Assembly: GCF_024346955.1 (NCBI RefSeq)
Contig: NZ_AP024883.1
Location: 620,001-684,000, forward strand
Direction of reading: 5' to 3'
Origin: Vibrio mangrovi
GTDB taxonomy: Bacteria; Pseudomonadota; Gammaproteobacteria; Enterobacterales; Vibrionaceae
DNA length: 64,000 nucleotides
Below the pieces are notes generated by a model that saw only the letters and a program-made list of their open reading frames with translations, was not told the DNA's origin and did not search any database. Below are positions 16,907-26,812 of the stretch, piece by piece. Within the stretch, counting starts at the first letter, position 1. Each line of letters starts with the position of its first letter. The position numbers were made by a program, and so were the translations under genes.

Positions 16907-18319
16907 TTAAAGGACGTGTACTGATGCTGTGTTTGTTGTTCCTGATGCAACTAAGGCACCGGAAACCATCACAACGATATCTCCTTTACGGCCCAGTTCT
17001 GTTTCAAGAGCCAGTTTTTTACCTGAGATGTAGAAATCATCAGTACTGTCGATTGAATCAACAACAATCGGAGTTACACCTTTAGTCAACACCAGTTGAG
17101 CAGCTGTTTTCTTATTTGTTGTCAACGCAATGATATGAGCTGTCGGGAAATATTTTCTGACAGAGCGGGCTGACTTACCACCTTCAGTTGCAACAATAAT
17201 CAGAGGTGCTGCAAGTTTCTCTGCTGTGTCTACCGCACCTTTACATACGGCTTCGGTAATTCTCAGACGAGGACTGTCAAGACGAGAACCAAGCTCAGCT
17301 TTCAGTGCGCCATCGGTACGACCGGCGATCTGAGCCATGATAGTCACTGCTTCTACCGGATATTTACCTTTTGCAGTTTCACCGGAAAGCATGACGGCAT
17401 CTGTGCCATCCATAATTGCGTTAGCAACGTCACCTGCTTCTGCGCGGGTTGGACGAGGATTTTTAATCATGGAATCCAGCATCTGAGTTGCAGTGATAAC
17501 AACTTTTCTTGCCCGGTTACATTTTTCGATCATCATCTTCTGAGCGAAGATAACTTCTTCTGCCGGGATTTCTACACCCAGGTCACCACGGGCAACCATG
17601 ATACCGTCAGACAGTTCGAGGATTTCATCGAAATTATCAACCCCTTCCTGGTTTTCAATTTTCGAGATAATCTGGATGCTTTCGCCACCGTTTGCATTGA
17701 GCAATTCACGGATTTCACGAACATCGTCTGCTTTACGGATAAATGAAGCAGCAACAAAATCAACGCCTTGTTCGCAACCAAATTTCAGATCAGACTTATC
17801 TTTTTCTGAAAGCGCTGGCAGTTTGACTGAAACACCTGGTAGGTTTACACCTTTGTTTTCACCCAGAGCACCATTGTTTAGTACCTGACAAGTTACTTCA
17901 GTTGCTGTTTTTTCAACGACTTTCATTTCGATCAGGCCGTCATCAACCAGAATTGTATTACCAATTTCCAAATCCTGAGCAAAACCGGAATAAGTGACAG
18001 CAACACGGTCTTTATTGCCAATTACAGAAGTGTCAGTTGTAAAAGTAAAAGTTTGTCCTGCAACCAGATCAACGTCTTCACCGTTTTCCAGTTTAATGGT
18101 GCGGATTTCCGGTCCTTTGGTATCCAGAAGAATCGCTAATGTTCTGTCGAGGTTTTTCATCACCTGACGGAAGTTTGCAATACGAGTTCCATGCTCTTCG
18201 TAATCACCATGAGAGAAGTTGAGACGCATGACGTTCATGCCAGCGTTTACAAGTTCTGTTAGCTTCTCTACGGATTCAGTTTTAGGGCCAATCGTACAAA
18301 CGATTTTGGTCTTCTTCAT
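16907..18319 (-). CDS. pykF: Pyruvate kinase I
   Basis: Glycolytic enzyme converting PEP and ADP to pyruvate and ATP. The 470-aa protein is the fructose-1,6-bisphosphate-activated PykF type: MKKTKIVCTIGPKTES at the N-terminus, MNVMRLNFSHGDYEEH, LLDTKGPEIRT, the catalytic block IISKIENQEGVDNFDEI then MVARGDLGVEIPAEEV, and ATQMLDSMIKNPRPTRAE. The effector domain closes with SGALVASGTTNTASVHVL. It has its own promoter region (18320-18757) and terminator. Confidence 0.96.
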   Translation of the reverse strand: MKKTKIVCTIGPKTESVEKLTELVNAGMNVMRLNFSHGDYEEHGTRIANFRQVMKNLDRTLAILLDTKGPEIRTIKLENGEDVDLVAGQTFTFTTDTSVIGNKDRVAVTYSGFAQDLEIGNTILVDDGLIEMKVVEKTATEVTCQVLNNGALGENKGVNLPGVSVKLPALSEKDKSDLKFGCEQGVDFVAASFIRKADDVREIRELLNANGGESIQIISKIENQEGVDNFDEILELSDGIMVARGDLGVEIPAEEVIFAQKMMIEKCNRARKVVITATQMLDSMIKNPRPTRAEAGDVANAIMDGTDAVMLSGETAKGKYPVEAVTIMAQIAGRTDGALKAELGSRLDSPRLRITEAVCKGAVDTAEKLAAPLIIVATEGGKSARSVRKYFPTAHIIALTTNKKTAAQLVLTKGVTPIVVDSIDSTDDFYISGKKLALETELGRKGDIVVMVSGALVASGTTNTASVHVL

Positions 18320-18757
18320 GGAAAATACTCTCCGATAATAGTATCAATTTGAAAGATAATGAGTGCCGTAAAGTGTTGTCAGCGGCCCTTGTCTTTTCTC
18401 TTGAAGCGCCGGATTTTTTGTCTCTGTCAAATACACTTTAAAGCTGAAACTCTTTCAACAGAACAGTCATTTTATAACTACACATGACGATCTGTTTTGG
18501 ATAAAAACCGCGCAACATGCCGGTATTTTAGGAGCTGCGAGGTGGTGTTTTAGTAAGTAAACATTCAATTCTGTAATTTTCTTACTTTTACCGGGTGGGA
18601 TTCTAACACCGAATGAACGGAATATCACGGCCTAAGAATTGTCTTAGGACAATGTTTTAGCATGAAAGATTAATTTTTATTATCGAAATAAATAGACAGG
18701 GATGTTTCGAATTGATTATCATGTGTTTCATAACGAAACTTAATTGTTTTTATATTT
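18320..18757. promoter_or_regulatory. Divergent region between pykF and the DeoR-family gene
   Basis: A 438-base non-coding stretch carrying the leaders of pykF (minus) and the DeoR-type regulator (plus). A short palindrome TGAAACTCTTTCA at 18445-18457 resembles a Cra/FruR site but has one extra central base. No ORF or RNA gene is recognised here. Confidence 0.5.
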
Positions 18758-19528
18758 ATGTTGAAACGAAATACACAAGTCAGACGTCACGAAATTGTTC
18801 AACTCGTCAATCAGATGGGCGAGGTGAGTGTTGAGCTGCTTTCTGAACGATTTCATACTTCAGAGGTCACGATTAGAAAGGATCTGTCCTCTTTAGAAAA
18901 AAACGGGTTGTTGCTCAGACGTTATGGCGGTGCGATCTCTCTTCCGAAAGAAGTTGTTGCAGATGAGTTCGATAAAAATGTTTCGATTCAAAAGGTATCT
19001 CTCGCCCGGGAGGCAGCAAAACTGATTCGTGATCATAACCGTATTGTGATTGATAGCGGAGGTACAACCACTGCGTTGATCCAACAGTTAAATGAAAAAC
19101 GCGGACTGGTTGTGATGACCAACACTCTTCAGATTGCCAATGCACTTCATGAACTGGAAAACGAACCCACATTATTGATGACCGGTGGAACCTGGGATCC
19201 TCACTCAGAGTCATTTCAGGGGCAGGTTGCCGAGTCGGTATTACGCTCCTATGATTTTGATCAGTTGTTCATCGGATGTGATGGGATTGACTTGGCTCGG
19301 GGAACGACGACATTCAATGAGTTAACCGGTCTGAGCCGGGTGATGGCTGAAGTTTCCCGCGAGGTTATCGTGATGGCTGAATCAGACAAGATTGGCCGGA
19401 AGATTCCTAATCTGGAGCTGGATTGGAGCATGATTGATATCTTGGTGACTGATAGCCATATTTCAGATGAGCAGGTTGAGGTGATCGAGTCACATCAGGT
19501 CAGAGTCATTCGAAGCAAAGAGAATTAA
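18758..19528 (+). CDS. DeoR/GlpR-family transcriptional regulator upstream of glmS
   Basis: 256-aa sugar-phosphate-responsive repressor type. The N-terminal winged helix reads RHEIVQLVNQMGEVSVELLS then TSEVTIRKDLSSLEKNGLLL with the RRYGGA turn. The C-terminal sensor domain has VIDSGGTTTALIQQL, VMTNTLQIANAL, LMTGGTWDPHSESFQG and FIGCDGIDLARG. It sits 82 bases upstream of glmS in the same direction, so control of amino-sugar synthesis is the natural inference; the true ligand is unknown. Confidence 0.88.
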   Translation: MLKRNTQVRRHEIVQLVNQMGEVSVELLSERFHTSEVTIRKDLSSLEKNGLLLRRYGGAISLPKEVVADEFDKNVSIQKVSLAREAAKLIRDHNRIVIDSGGTTTALIQQLNEKRGLVVMTNTLQIANALHELENEPTLLMTGGTWDPHSESFQGQVAESVLRSYDFDQLFIGCDGIDLARGTTTFNELTGLSRVMAEVSREVIVMAESDKIGRKIPNLELDWSMIDILVTDSHISDEQVEVIESHQVRVIRSKEN

Positions 19529-19610
19529 ATCTGTCCGGAGAGGGGGGATTTTAACGGAATACCTCTCTATCAGGTCAGTACATTGTAAGATTTTAGCGGA
19601 GTAATAAATT

Positions 19611-21443
19611 ATGTGTGGAATCGTCGGTGCTGTGGCACAGCGTGATATTGCGGAAATCCTGGTTGAAGGACTACGTCGTCTGGAATACCGTGGTTATGAT
19701 TCAGCAGGCGTAGCCATTGTTGATGCGCAGAATCATTTAACCCGGATTCGCCGTCTCGGTAAGGTTCAGGAACTGGCTGATGCTGTGGACGATGCCAATG
19801 TTATCGGTGGCACCGGGATTGCACATACGCGCTGGGCGACTCATGGCGAACCTTCGGAAAGAAATGCCCACCCACATGTCTCAGGTGATATTGCTGTTGT
19901 TCACAACGGGATCATCGAAAACCATGAAACATTGCGGGAATTACTCCAGAGCCGGGGGTATGTATTCGAATCTCAGACCGATACCGAAGTCATTGCTCAT
20001 TTGGTTGAGTGGGAACTACGTCAGAGCGCATCTCTGGTTGAAGCTGTTCAGAAAACAGCAAAGCAGCTTGAAGGGGCATATGGAACGGTTGTGCTTGACC
20101 GTCGTGATCCGAGCCGTCTGGTTGTTGCCCGTTCAGGAAGCCCGATAGTGATCGGCTTTGGGGTTGGTGAAAACTTCCTGGCTTCTGATCAACTGGCTTT
20201 ATTAAGTGTCACGCGTCGTTTCATGTACCTTGAAGAAGGTGATGTCGCAGAAATCACCCGTAGAAGCGTCACCGTTTTTGATGTGCAGGGTAATCAGGTT
20301 GAGCGTGACATTACCGAATCGAATGCGGAACATGATGCCGGAGATAAAGGTCAGTACCGGCACTTTATGCAGAAAGAAATTTTTGAACAGCCGAACTCGC
20401 TGAAACAGACGATGGAAGGACGGGTAACACATAACTCGGTCATTATTGACAGTATTGGCGGCAATGCAAAAGAGATCCTGAGTAAAGTTGAGCATGTTCA
20501 GATCATTGCCTGTGGCACATCATACAACTCTGGTATGGCGGCCCGTTACTGGTTTGAATCTCTGGCCGGCGTCAGTTGTGATGTCGAGATTGCCTCTGAA
20601 TTCAGATACCGTAACTTCGTTGTTCGTCCGAATAGCTTACTGATTACCTTATCCCAGTCCGGAGAAACCGCAGATACGCTGGCTGCTCTACGCATTGCCA
20701 AAGAAAAAGGCTACATGGCCGCTATGACTATCTGTAACGTTTCCGGTTCTTCTCTGGTGCGTGAATCGGATTTTGCCTTCATGACTCGTGCCGGAACTGA
20801 GATTGGTGTGGCATCGACGAAAGCCTTCACTACTCAGCTTGCGGCGATGCTGATGCTTGTTGCTGCACTGGGACGTCAGAAAGGCAATATTGATGCAGAA
20901 AAAGAAGCCGATATTGTTCAGGCCATTCATGAACTGCCGGTACAGATTGAAAGTGCTTTAGCATTTGATAAAGAAATTGAAGCACTGGCTGAAGACTTCG
21001 CCGATAAGCATCATACGCTGTTCCTGGGACGTGGTGAGTATTATCCGATTGCGATGGAAGCGGCCTTAAAGCTAAAAGAAATTTCTTACATTCATGCAGA
21101 AGCGTATGCCGCCGGTGAACTGAAGCATGGACCTCTGGCTCTGATTGATGCTGATATGCCTGTCGTGGTGATTGCTCCGAATAATGATCTGCTGGAAAAA
21201 CTGAAATCCAACGTTGAAGAAGTTCGGGCCCGTGGCGGATTACTCTACGTCTTTGCTGATGAGAAAGCCGGCTTTGAAGCAACGGAAGGCATGAAAATCA
21301 TCAAGATGCCACATGTACACGAAATCACAGCGCCGATTTTCTACACCGTACCGATGCAGTTGCTCTCGTATCACGTCGCTTTGATCAAAGGAACGGACGT
21401 CGATCAGCCACGGAATCTGGCAAAAGCCGTTACGGTGGAGTAA
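19611..21443 (+). CDS. glmS: Glucosamine-6-phosphate synthase (isomerizing)
   Basis: Makes glucosamine-6-phosphate from fructose-6-phosphate and glutamine, the entry to peptidoglycan and LPS precursors. The 610-aa product begins MCGIVGAVAQRD, with Cys2 the glutaminase nucleophile. It shows RRLEYRGYDSAGVA and HTRWATHGEPSERNAHPH, then two SIS domains (IIACGTSYNSGMAARYW, SQSGETADTLAAL) and the C-terminal PRNLAKAVTVE tail. Full length. A strong terminator follows. Confidence 0.97.
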   Translation: MCGIVGAVAQRDIAEILVEGLRRLEYRGYDSAGVAIVDAQNHLTRIRRLGKVQELADAVDDANVIGGTGIAHTRWATHGEPSERNAHPHVSGDIAVVHNGIIENHETLRELLQSRGYVFESQTDTEVIAHLVEWELRQSASLVEAVQKTAKQLEGAYGTVVLDRRDPSRLVVARSGSPIVIGFGVGENFLASDQLALLSVTRRFMYLEEGDVAEITRRSVTVFDVQGNQVERDITESNAEHDAGDKGQYRHFMQKEIFEQPNSLKQTMEGRVTHNSVIIDSIGGNAKEILSKVEHVQIIACGTSYNSGMAARYWFESLAGVSCDVEIASEFRYRNFVVRPNSLLITLSQSGETADTLAALRIAKEKGYMAAMTICNVSGSSLVRESDFAFMTRAGTEIGVASTKAFTTQLAAMLMLVAALGRQKGNIDAEKEADIVQAIHELPVQIESALAFDKEIEALAEDFADKHHTLFLGRGEYYPIAMEAALKLKEISYIHAEAYAAGELKHGPLALIDADMPVVVIAPNNDLLEKLKSNVEEVRARGGLLYVFADEKAGFEATEGMKIIKMPHVHEITAPIFYTVPMQLLSYHVALIKGTDVDQPRNLAKAVTVE

Positions 21444-21457
21444 TAAAGTATCATATC

Positions 21458-21494
21458 AAAATGGCAGCGATCGGATCGGGACGCTGCCATTTTT
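21458..21494 (+). terminator. Terminator of glmS
   Basis: Twelve-bp stem AAAATGGCAGCG / CGCTGCCATTTT with a 12-base loop and trailing T residues, 15 bases after the glmS stop. It marks the end of the conserved Vibrio block. Confidence 0.9.
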
Positions 21495-21669
21495 AACACG
21501 AAAATAGCTATTTATGTAACCATCCCTGAAAAGTCATCGCTCGGTATAGAAATACTGAAAAATAGCAATAGCTCAGGTTGGATTAATGCATTTTTCATCT
21601 TAAATAAAAAATACGTTATTCTAATATATAAATATTTTTATATAGTGCAACGTGTTAATTATGTGTCTA

Positions 21670-22629
21670 TTAACGCATGTTATTCCAGTTAGAGATTTTA
21701 TCTTCCCAGACATATGCAGAGTTCATCACAATATCTCTGGCAGTTTTAGGTTTTTTACCGGTTAATATTTCAAAGTCATTTGAAGGTCTGTCTAAAAGTC
21801 CATCTCTGATTGATGTATCATTGCTCACAAGATCATCGCCGGAAAACGGAACCGGAGATTTCGAAAAGTCTCCTGTAATACGGCGGGGAACGTAAAGGTT
21901 TTCCAGATATTGATAGAATGATTCATCATCAAGACCTTGATAAATAAAGTTCCTTCCGGAAACTTCATTAACCAGTTCACACAGTTCCCGAATCGAAACG
22001 GATTCCCGGCCGAAAATGTTGTAAGACCTGAAACTTTCGCCTTTACCTAATAATGAAGCTGTTGCAGCAGTAGCAGCGTCGTCTTTTGCGATTAAGGTTG
22101 CTTTGCCTTCCTGCGCTGAACTGGCCCAGATATTGTCAGACATCATGGCAAACATAGGATACATGGTTAAATAGTTTTCAAGGTATAAGCTATTTCTCAC
22201 GGCGGTATAAGGGTGACCTGTACTCTGCAAATATAGCTCGGTTCCGGTATGGTCTGGTGTCACGTCTAAATGCTCATATCCGGGTTCAGTCGCACCGACA
22301 AAAGAGCTATACGTGATGTGTTCGACACCCTGATTGATCGCGGCATTGATTGCATTGGTATGCTGTTGAATTCTTTTCCCAATGTCCAGACCCGAAATAA
22401 TATAAATTCGGTCTCCACCCTTAAATGCTCTATTTAATGAATCAACGTCATCATAGTTTGCTTCAAATACAGAAACACCAGCTTTTTTCCAACGTTCCAG
22501 TTTTTCTTTGGGAACATAATTTAGATTCAAACAAGTGAAAGTTAAATTCTCACCACCGACTTCGTTTATCATATTTTCTGCAACACGACCGGATAGTTTT
22601 CCATCAGCACCTGTAACAATGTAACGCAT
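21670..22629 (-). CDS. NmrA-like NAD(P)-binding oxidoreductase, copy 1
   Basis: 319-aa atypical short-chain dehydrogenase of the NmrA/QOR2 group. The N-terminus MRYIVTGADGKLSGRVAENM is a dinucleotide-binding loop. Other marks are FEANYDDVDSLNRAFKGGDR, HITYSSFVGATEPG, and the AVRNSLYLENYLTMYP segment seen in NmrA proteins. Substrate is not predictable; quinone or aldehyde reduction or redox sensing are options. A paralogue of the same length and direction lies 545 bases upstream (23175-24134), a tandem duplication. Confidence 0.82.
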   Translation of the reverse strand: MRYIVTGADGKLSGRVAENMINEVGGENLTFTCLNLNYVPKEKLERWKKAGVSVFEANYDDVDSLNRAFKGGDRIYIISGLDIGKRIQQHTNAINAAINQGVEHITYSSFVGATEPGYEHLDVTPDHTGTELYLQSTGHPYTAVRNSLYLENYLTMYPMFAMMSDNIWASSAQEGKATLIAKDDAATAATASLLGKGESFRSYNIFGRESVSIRELCELVNEVSGRNFIYQGLDDESFYQYLENLYVPRRITGDFSKSPVPFSGDDLVSNDTSIRDGLLDRPSNDFEILTGKKPKTARDIVMNSAYVWEDKISNWNNMR

Positions 22630-23174
22630 AAAAACTCCTTTATTTAAAAGTGATAATTATTAATTATCCGCATATGATTATTGTATCTTATCGGGCGGCG
22701 CAGTAAAAATAGAAATATATGATGTTTGCAGTGAAACACTATCCCTGTAATTATTACATCTGATGGTTCAATATTTCGGGAAGGATATATTCTAAAGAGT
22801 TAATATTTTCGAAAGTTTGTAGAAATTGAATTTATCGATCTGATTAAAGACTGGTGGCGACTTCAAATTTCTGCCTGAAAGTAATTCTAGAAAATAGTCA
22901 TGATTGATTAAATATTTATAATTCTATACATATAATTTGTTATTAATGCCTATGGAGTCGAAGAAAGAGAAAGTATTCTGAGGTTATTTGGGGACAAACT
23001 CCATTCTGGAAAGCCATCTCAAATATGACACCTGTTGAAAACAGCATATAGGAGACGGCTTAGATTGAACTAGGTTTGTGCATGTTTATGCAAAATACAT
23101 TACAATTAATATACCGCATTGATATATAACCATTTGATTTTATATCATATGTAATATTTTAAAATTGGTATTTA
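22630..23174. other. AT-rich spacer between the two NmrA-like genes
   Basis: 545 bases without a plausible gene. The first 70 bases next to copy 1 resemble the upstream region of copy 2, so the duplication probably included the promoter. The rest holds nothing I recognise. Confidence 0.5.
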
Positions 23175-24134
23175 TTAACGCATTTGTTTCCAGTTTGTAA
23201 CTTTGTTTTCCCAAACGTACGCAGAATCCATAACAATATCTCTGGCTGTCTGTGGTTTTCTTCCGGTTAAAATTTCAAAATCATCAGAAGCGACGTCTAA
23301 CAGTCCATCCCTGATCGATGCATCGTTACTCACGATGTCATCTCCTGAGAAAGGAATCGGAGATCTGGAAAAATCGCCGGTAATATGACGAGGGACATGC
23401 AATTTTTCCAGATACTGGAAGTATGCCTCTTCATCAATACCCTGATATGTGAAGTTCATACCTGAGACTTCATTCACTAGTTCACAAAGTTCTCGGATAG
23501 AGACAGATTCCCGGCCAAAGATATTATAAGCCCTGAAATCTTCACCTTTACCCAATAATGATGCAGTTGCGGCGGCGGCGGCATCATCCTTTGCGATTAA
23601 AGTTGCTCGGCCTTCCATCGCTGAACTTGCCCAGATATTATCAGCCATCATGGCAAACATAGGATACATCGTCAGGTAGTTTTCAATATATAAGCTATTT
23701 CTCACCGCGGTATAAGGGTGGCCTGTACTTTGTAAATATAGCTCTGTCCCTGTGTGGTCAGGCGTCACATCTAAATGGGCATATTCAGGCTGCGTTGCAC
23801 CGATAAATGAGCTATATGTGATATGTTCGACTCCCTGATTGATGGCTGCATTGATTGCATTGGTATGCTGTTGAATCCTCTTACCAACTTCGAGACCAGA
23901 GACAATATAGATTCGGTTTCCACCCTTAAAAGCGGTATTTAATGAGTCGATATCATCATAGTTGGCTTCAAATACTTCTACTCCTGATTTTTTCCATCGT
24001 TCCAGCTTTTCTTTTGGAACAAAATTCAAATTCCAGCAGGTAAATATTAAATTTTCTCCACCAACTTCTTGAATCATATTTTCCGCAATACGACCGGCTA
24101 ATTTGCCATCAGCACCTGTAACAATATAACGCAT
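23175..24134 (-). CDS. NmrA-like NAD(P)-binding oxidoreductase, copy 2
   Basis: 319 aa, collinear with copy 1 and identical at most positions. The nucleotide-binding start MRYIVTGADGKLAGRIAENM, FEANYDDIDSLNTAFKGGNR and AVRNSLYIENYLTMYP are conserved. Differences are scattered and there are no gaps, so both copies look functional. The ribosome site AAGGAGCATTT precedes the start. No neighbouring enzyme points to a pathway. Confidence 0.82.
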   Translation of the reverse strand: MRYIVTGADGKLAGRIAENMIQEVGGENLIFTCWNLNFVPKEKLERWKKSGVEVFEANYDDIDSLNTAFKGGNRIYIVSGLEVGKRIQQHTNAINAAINQGVEHITYSSFIGATQPEYAHLDVTPDHTGTELYLQSTGHPYTAVRNSLYIENYLTMYPMFAMMADNIWASSAMEGRATLIAKDDAAAAATASLLGKGEDFRAYNIFGRESVSIRELCELVNEVSGMNFTYQGIDEEAYFQYLEKLHVPRHITGDFSRSPIPFSGDDIVSNDASIRDGLLDVASDDFEILTGRKPQTARDIVMDSAYVWENKVTNWKQMR

Positions 24135-24314
24135 AAATGCTCCTTGATATCAAAATAATTATTCTAAGTCTATTTGTGCATATGAATACTGTATCAAAGC
24201 TTTATTTTCAATAAAAATATAAATTTATTATATGTCTCATGAAATATTTTTGTGATAGCTGTTGCGTTGTTATGCGTAATGTGTGAATTTATATTCTTTA
24301 ATGGGAAGGGGTAA

Positions 24315-24603
24315 ATGATGGAATACACCAGTTTGATTGCATTTACATTTGCGGCGGTTCTTCTGAATCTCAGTCCCGGACCTGATTCTTTCTGCCGGAT
24401 ATTCAGTCTGGGAAGCATTGCTGGTGAGTCTGATTGTGCCGGCGACCGCATTACCGATTGATATGACGGCTGGTTTGTCTGGCGGGATGCTGGCGACTAT
24501 GTCTCAGAATAATCGCCGATTAACTGTGAGCCTGAATTATCTATCTGGGCTGGCCTTGTTATTGATAGGTTTATCTCTGATCTATAGTCACCTGTGGGAA
24601 TAA
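24315..24603 (+). pseudogene. Remnant of a LysE/RhtB-family exporter
   Basis: The start encodes MMEYTSLIAFTFAAVLLNLS followed by PGPD, the family's N-terminal signature. The frame then ends after about 34 residues, and the last 60 residues of a LysE protein (ending GLALLLIGLSLIYSHLWE) continue in another frame to 24603. Roughly 100 central residues are missing, so this is an internally deleted, frameshifted relic. Confidence 0.75.
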
Positions 24604-24656
24604 ACTTTCACCGGTTCTCAGAACAAAATCCAACCATAAAAGATCAACACATCCTG

Positions 24657-25130
24657 CTATGGATGTAAGACCTCTGGCATTCCACCCTGAGTATATTTTT
24701 CGGCAAATGCTTCAAGCGTCAGTCCGGCATTGTTGCGGATATTCGCATCGCAGCTTGCCTGATAGAGCTTTCTGGCAATCTGAAATTCTCCTTTGATAAT
24801 GGCACCCATAATCGCCGTATTACCCCGTTTATCCTGAATACAGGCATTTGCACCCCGTTCAAGTAATAGCTCCGTTGCATCCTTCTGGCCGTTATAGGCA
24901 GCAACCATGAGTGCAGTATAGCTTTGAGGATTACGCTGATTAATCGGAAAACCGGCATCAAGGAACGTATTGAGTACTTCGGTTTCACCAATTCTGGCAG
25001 CGGCAAAGAAAAGCCGGATGAGTTCATCCGAATCAGTATGCTTTGATGTTGATGGCTGATCTGGTTGTGGACCGGCTGCAAAGCACCAGCAGGGCAGCAG
25101 GAGTAAAAAAAGTGATAACAGTTGTTTCAT
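24657..25130 (-). CDS. Periplasmic ankyrin-repeat protein (AnkB-like)
   Basis: 157 aa from the start at 25130, which follows GAGGCCAAAA. MKQLLSLFLLLLPCWCFAAG is a signal peptide; upstream in-frame ATGs would place it internally. The mature part holds about three ankyrin repeats (TALMVAAYNGQKDATELLLE, then GANACIQDKRGNTAIMGA). It follows the catalase gene on the same strand, as ankB follows katB in Pseudomonas aeruginosa, where the ankyrin protein supports periplasmic catalase activity. The same role is inferred here. Confidence 0.82.
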   Translation of the reverse strand: MKQLLSLFLLLLPCWCFAAGPQPDQPSTSKHTDSDELIRLFFAAARIGETEVLNTFLDAGFPINQRNPQSYTALMVAAYNGQKDATELLLERGANACIQDKRGNTAIMGAIIKGEFQIARKLYQASCDANIRNNAGLTLEAFAEKYTQGGMPEVLHP

Positions 25131-25297
25131 TTTTGGCCTCATATTATCTATATTGATTAATCTGATTCGGATGGAAACATCAATAGAAAGCAATGTGCCG
25201 TACACTTGCGCTGAAATGGTATAAGACGGAAATTGGCCCACGAGACTGCTTCTTATTCGGGCAGAAAAGAGCTGTGTTGTCTCGTGGGCCAAACTGA

Positions 25298-26812
25298 TTA
25301 CATTTGAGTGAGTTTGATTACATCAGCAAGCTTGGCATCTACTGCCTGCGTCAGTCGGGTACCGTAATCCTGATCGGCCCGGTAGAAGTAACTCAGCATC
25401 GTGTTCTTGATTTTCTGGTCTTTCACTTTGCCGAGATCTGCTGCCATATTGACGATCAGATCCTGCTGGTCCTGATCGCTGAGGCTGCGGTAAAACACTC
25501 CCGCCTGATAGAAATTACGGGGTTTGCTGATCGGCGCCTGCTGTACTGTTCCGTTGAGTTTTGTATTCACAAAACGGTATTGTGTATCTTCAGACCAGTC
25601 CAGATTTGAGCTGGGCTCATAATTTACGTCTGATGCTGTGGCGTTGATATTAGTGGCTCCATCCTGATTATGGTTCCTGACCTGTACAAGAGGACGATTG
25701 ATCGGTAGCTGTGACACATTGGCGCCGACACGATAGAGCTGAGTATCCGCATAGGCGAACAAGCGTCCCTGTAGAAGCCGGTCTTCCGATGGCTCTACTC
25801 CCGGAATCAGATTTGAAGGCGCAAAAGCTGCCTGTTCAGTTTCCTGAAAGAAGTTATCCGGAACCCGGTTGAGTGTCATCGTACCGACTTTGGTTTCCGG
25901 CACACCCAGCCACTCTTTGGTTGCATCCAGTCCGTTGTAATCCAGTTTGAAGAGTTCCTGCGGCGTCAGTGTCTGAACATAAAGATCCCATTTCGGATAG
26001 TTGCCGGCACCGATCTGCTGATACAGATCATTGGTCAGGTGGTTAAAATCTTTCCCCTGAACCTCGGCAACTTCCTGCGGACGCAGGCTCTTTATCCCTT
26101 GTTGGCTTTTCCAGTGAAATTTAACGTAGTTGACATCGCCACTGGCGTTAATCCATTTATAAGCGTGGACTCCGAAACCGTCCATTGTGCGATAGCTGGC
26201 TGGTGTGCCGAGATTTGAATAAACCCAGGTCAGCATGTTGGTAGAACCAGGTTCATGGCTGAAGAAGTCGAAGAATCGGTTGGGATCCTGAACATTCGTC
26301 ACCGGAGATGGTTTCAGAGAGTGAACCATATCAGCAAACTTAATGGCATCCCGGATAAAGAAGATAGGTAAGTTATTACCGACCAGATCCCAGTTACCCT
26401 GATCCGTATAAAATTTGGTGGCAAATCCGCGGGGATCTCGTAGCGTTTCCGGAGAACCTTTCGGATGGATGACCGTTGAAAAACGGACAAATACCGGGGT
26501 TGTTTTGCCTGATTTGGTAAAAGGTGCCGCTGTGGTCAGCGAACTGAAATCGCCACTGGAGACAAATTCACCATGTGCTCCGGTGCCACGGGCATGAACA
26601 ACACGTTCAGGGATCCGTTCTCTGGCAAACCGTTGTAATTTTTGTATCAGGTGAACATCCTGCAGTAAGACACTGCCATTGCTCCCTGCTGTCAGAGAAT
26701 TCTGGTTATCACCGACCGGAGCACCATTGTCCCGTGTCAGTGTCTGAGCCTGACTTGTCAGAGTCAGCCCCAATCCCATCGCTATGATTAAAAAGCCTTT
26801 TGACGTACGCAT
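25298..26812 (-). CDS. Periplasmic monofunctional haem catalase
   Basis: 504-aa clade-type catalase with a signal peptide (MRTSKGFLIIAMGLGLTLTS, then QAQ) from the start at 26812; eight further upstream codons are in frame but unsupported. Catalytic and haem motifs are intact: VVHARGTGAHGEF (distal His), TPVFVRFSTV, GNNLPIFFIRDAIKF (Asn), and RLFAYADTQLYRVG (proximal Tyr). Export plus the downstream ankyrin gene make this a KatB/KatA-type periplasmic pair against hydrogen peroxide. Confidence 0.92.
   Translation of the reverse strand: MRTSKGFLIIAMGLGLTLTSQAQTLTRDNGAPVGDNQNSLTAGSNGSVLLQDVHLIQKLQRFARERIPERVVHARGTGAHGEFVSSGDFSSLTTAAPFTKSGKTTPVFVRFSTVIHPKGSPETLRDPRGFATKFYTDQGNWDLVGNNLPIFFIRDAIKFADMVHSLKPSPVTNVQDPNRFFDFFSHEPGSTNMLTWVYSNLGTPASYRTMDGFGVHAYKWINASGDVNYVKFHWKSQQGIKSLRPQEVAEVQGKDFNHLTNDLYQQIGAGNYPKWDLYVQTLTPQELFKLDYNGLDATKEWLGVPETKVGTMTLNRVPDNFFQETEQAAFAPSNLIPGVEPSEDRLLQGRLFAYADTQLYRVGANVSQLPINRPLVQVRNHNQDGATNINATASDVNYEPSSNLDWSEDTQYRFVNTKLNGTVQQAPISKPRNFYQAGVFYRSLSDQDQQDLIVNMAADLGKVKDQKIKNTMLSYFYRADQDYGTRLTQAVDAKLADVIKLTQM

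Noticed and set aside
18445..18457. Cra/FruR-like palindrome before pykF
   Set aside because: One base longer than the consensus and weak flanks; kept only as a remark in the regulatory region.
21444..21669. Search for a glmS riboswitch or small RNA near glmS
   Set aside because: glmS ribozymes are a Firmicutes feature; nothing beyond a simple terminator is visible after the gene, and the leader at 19529-19610 is short.
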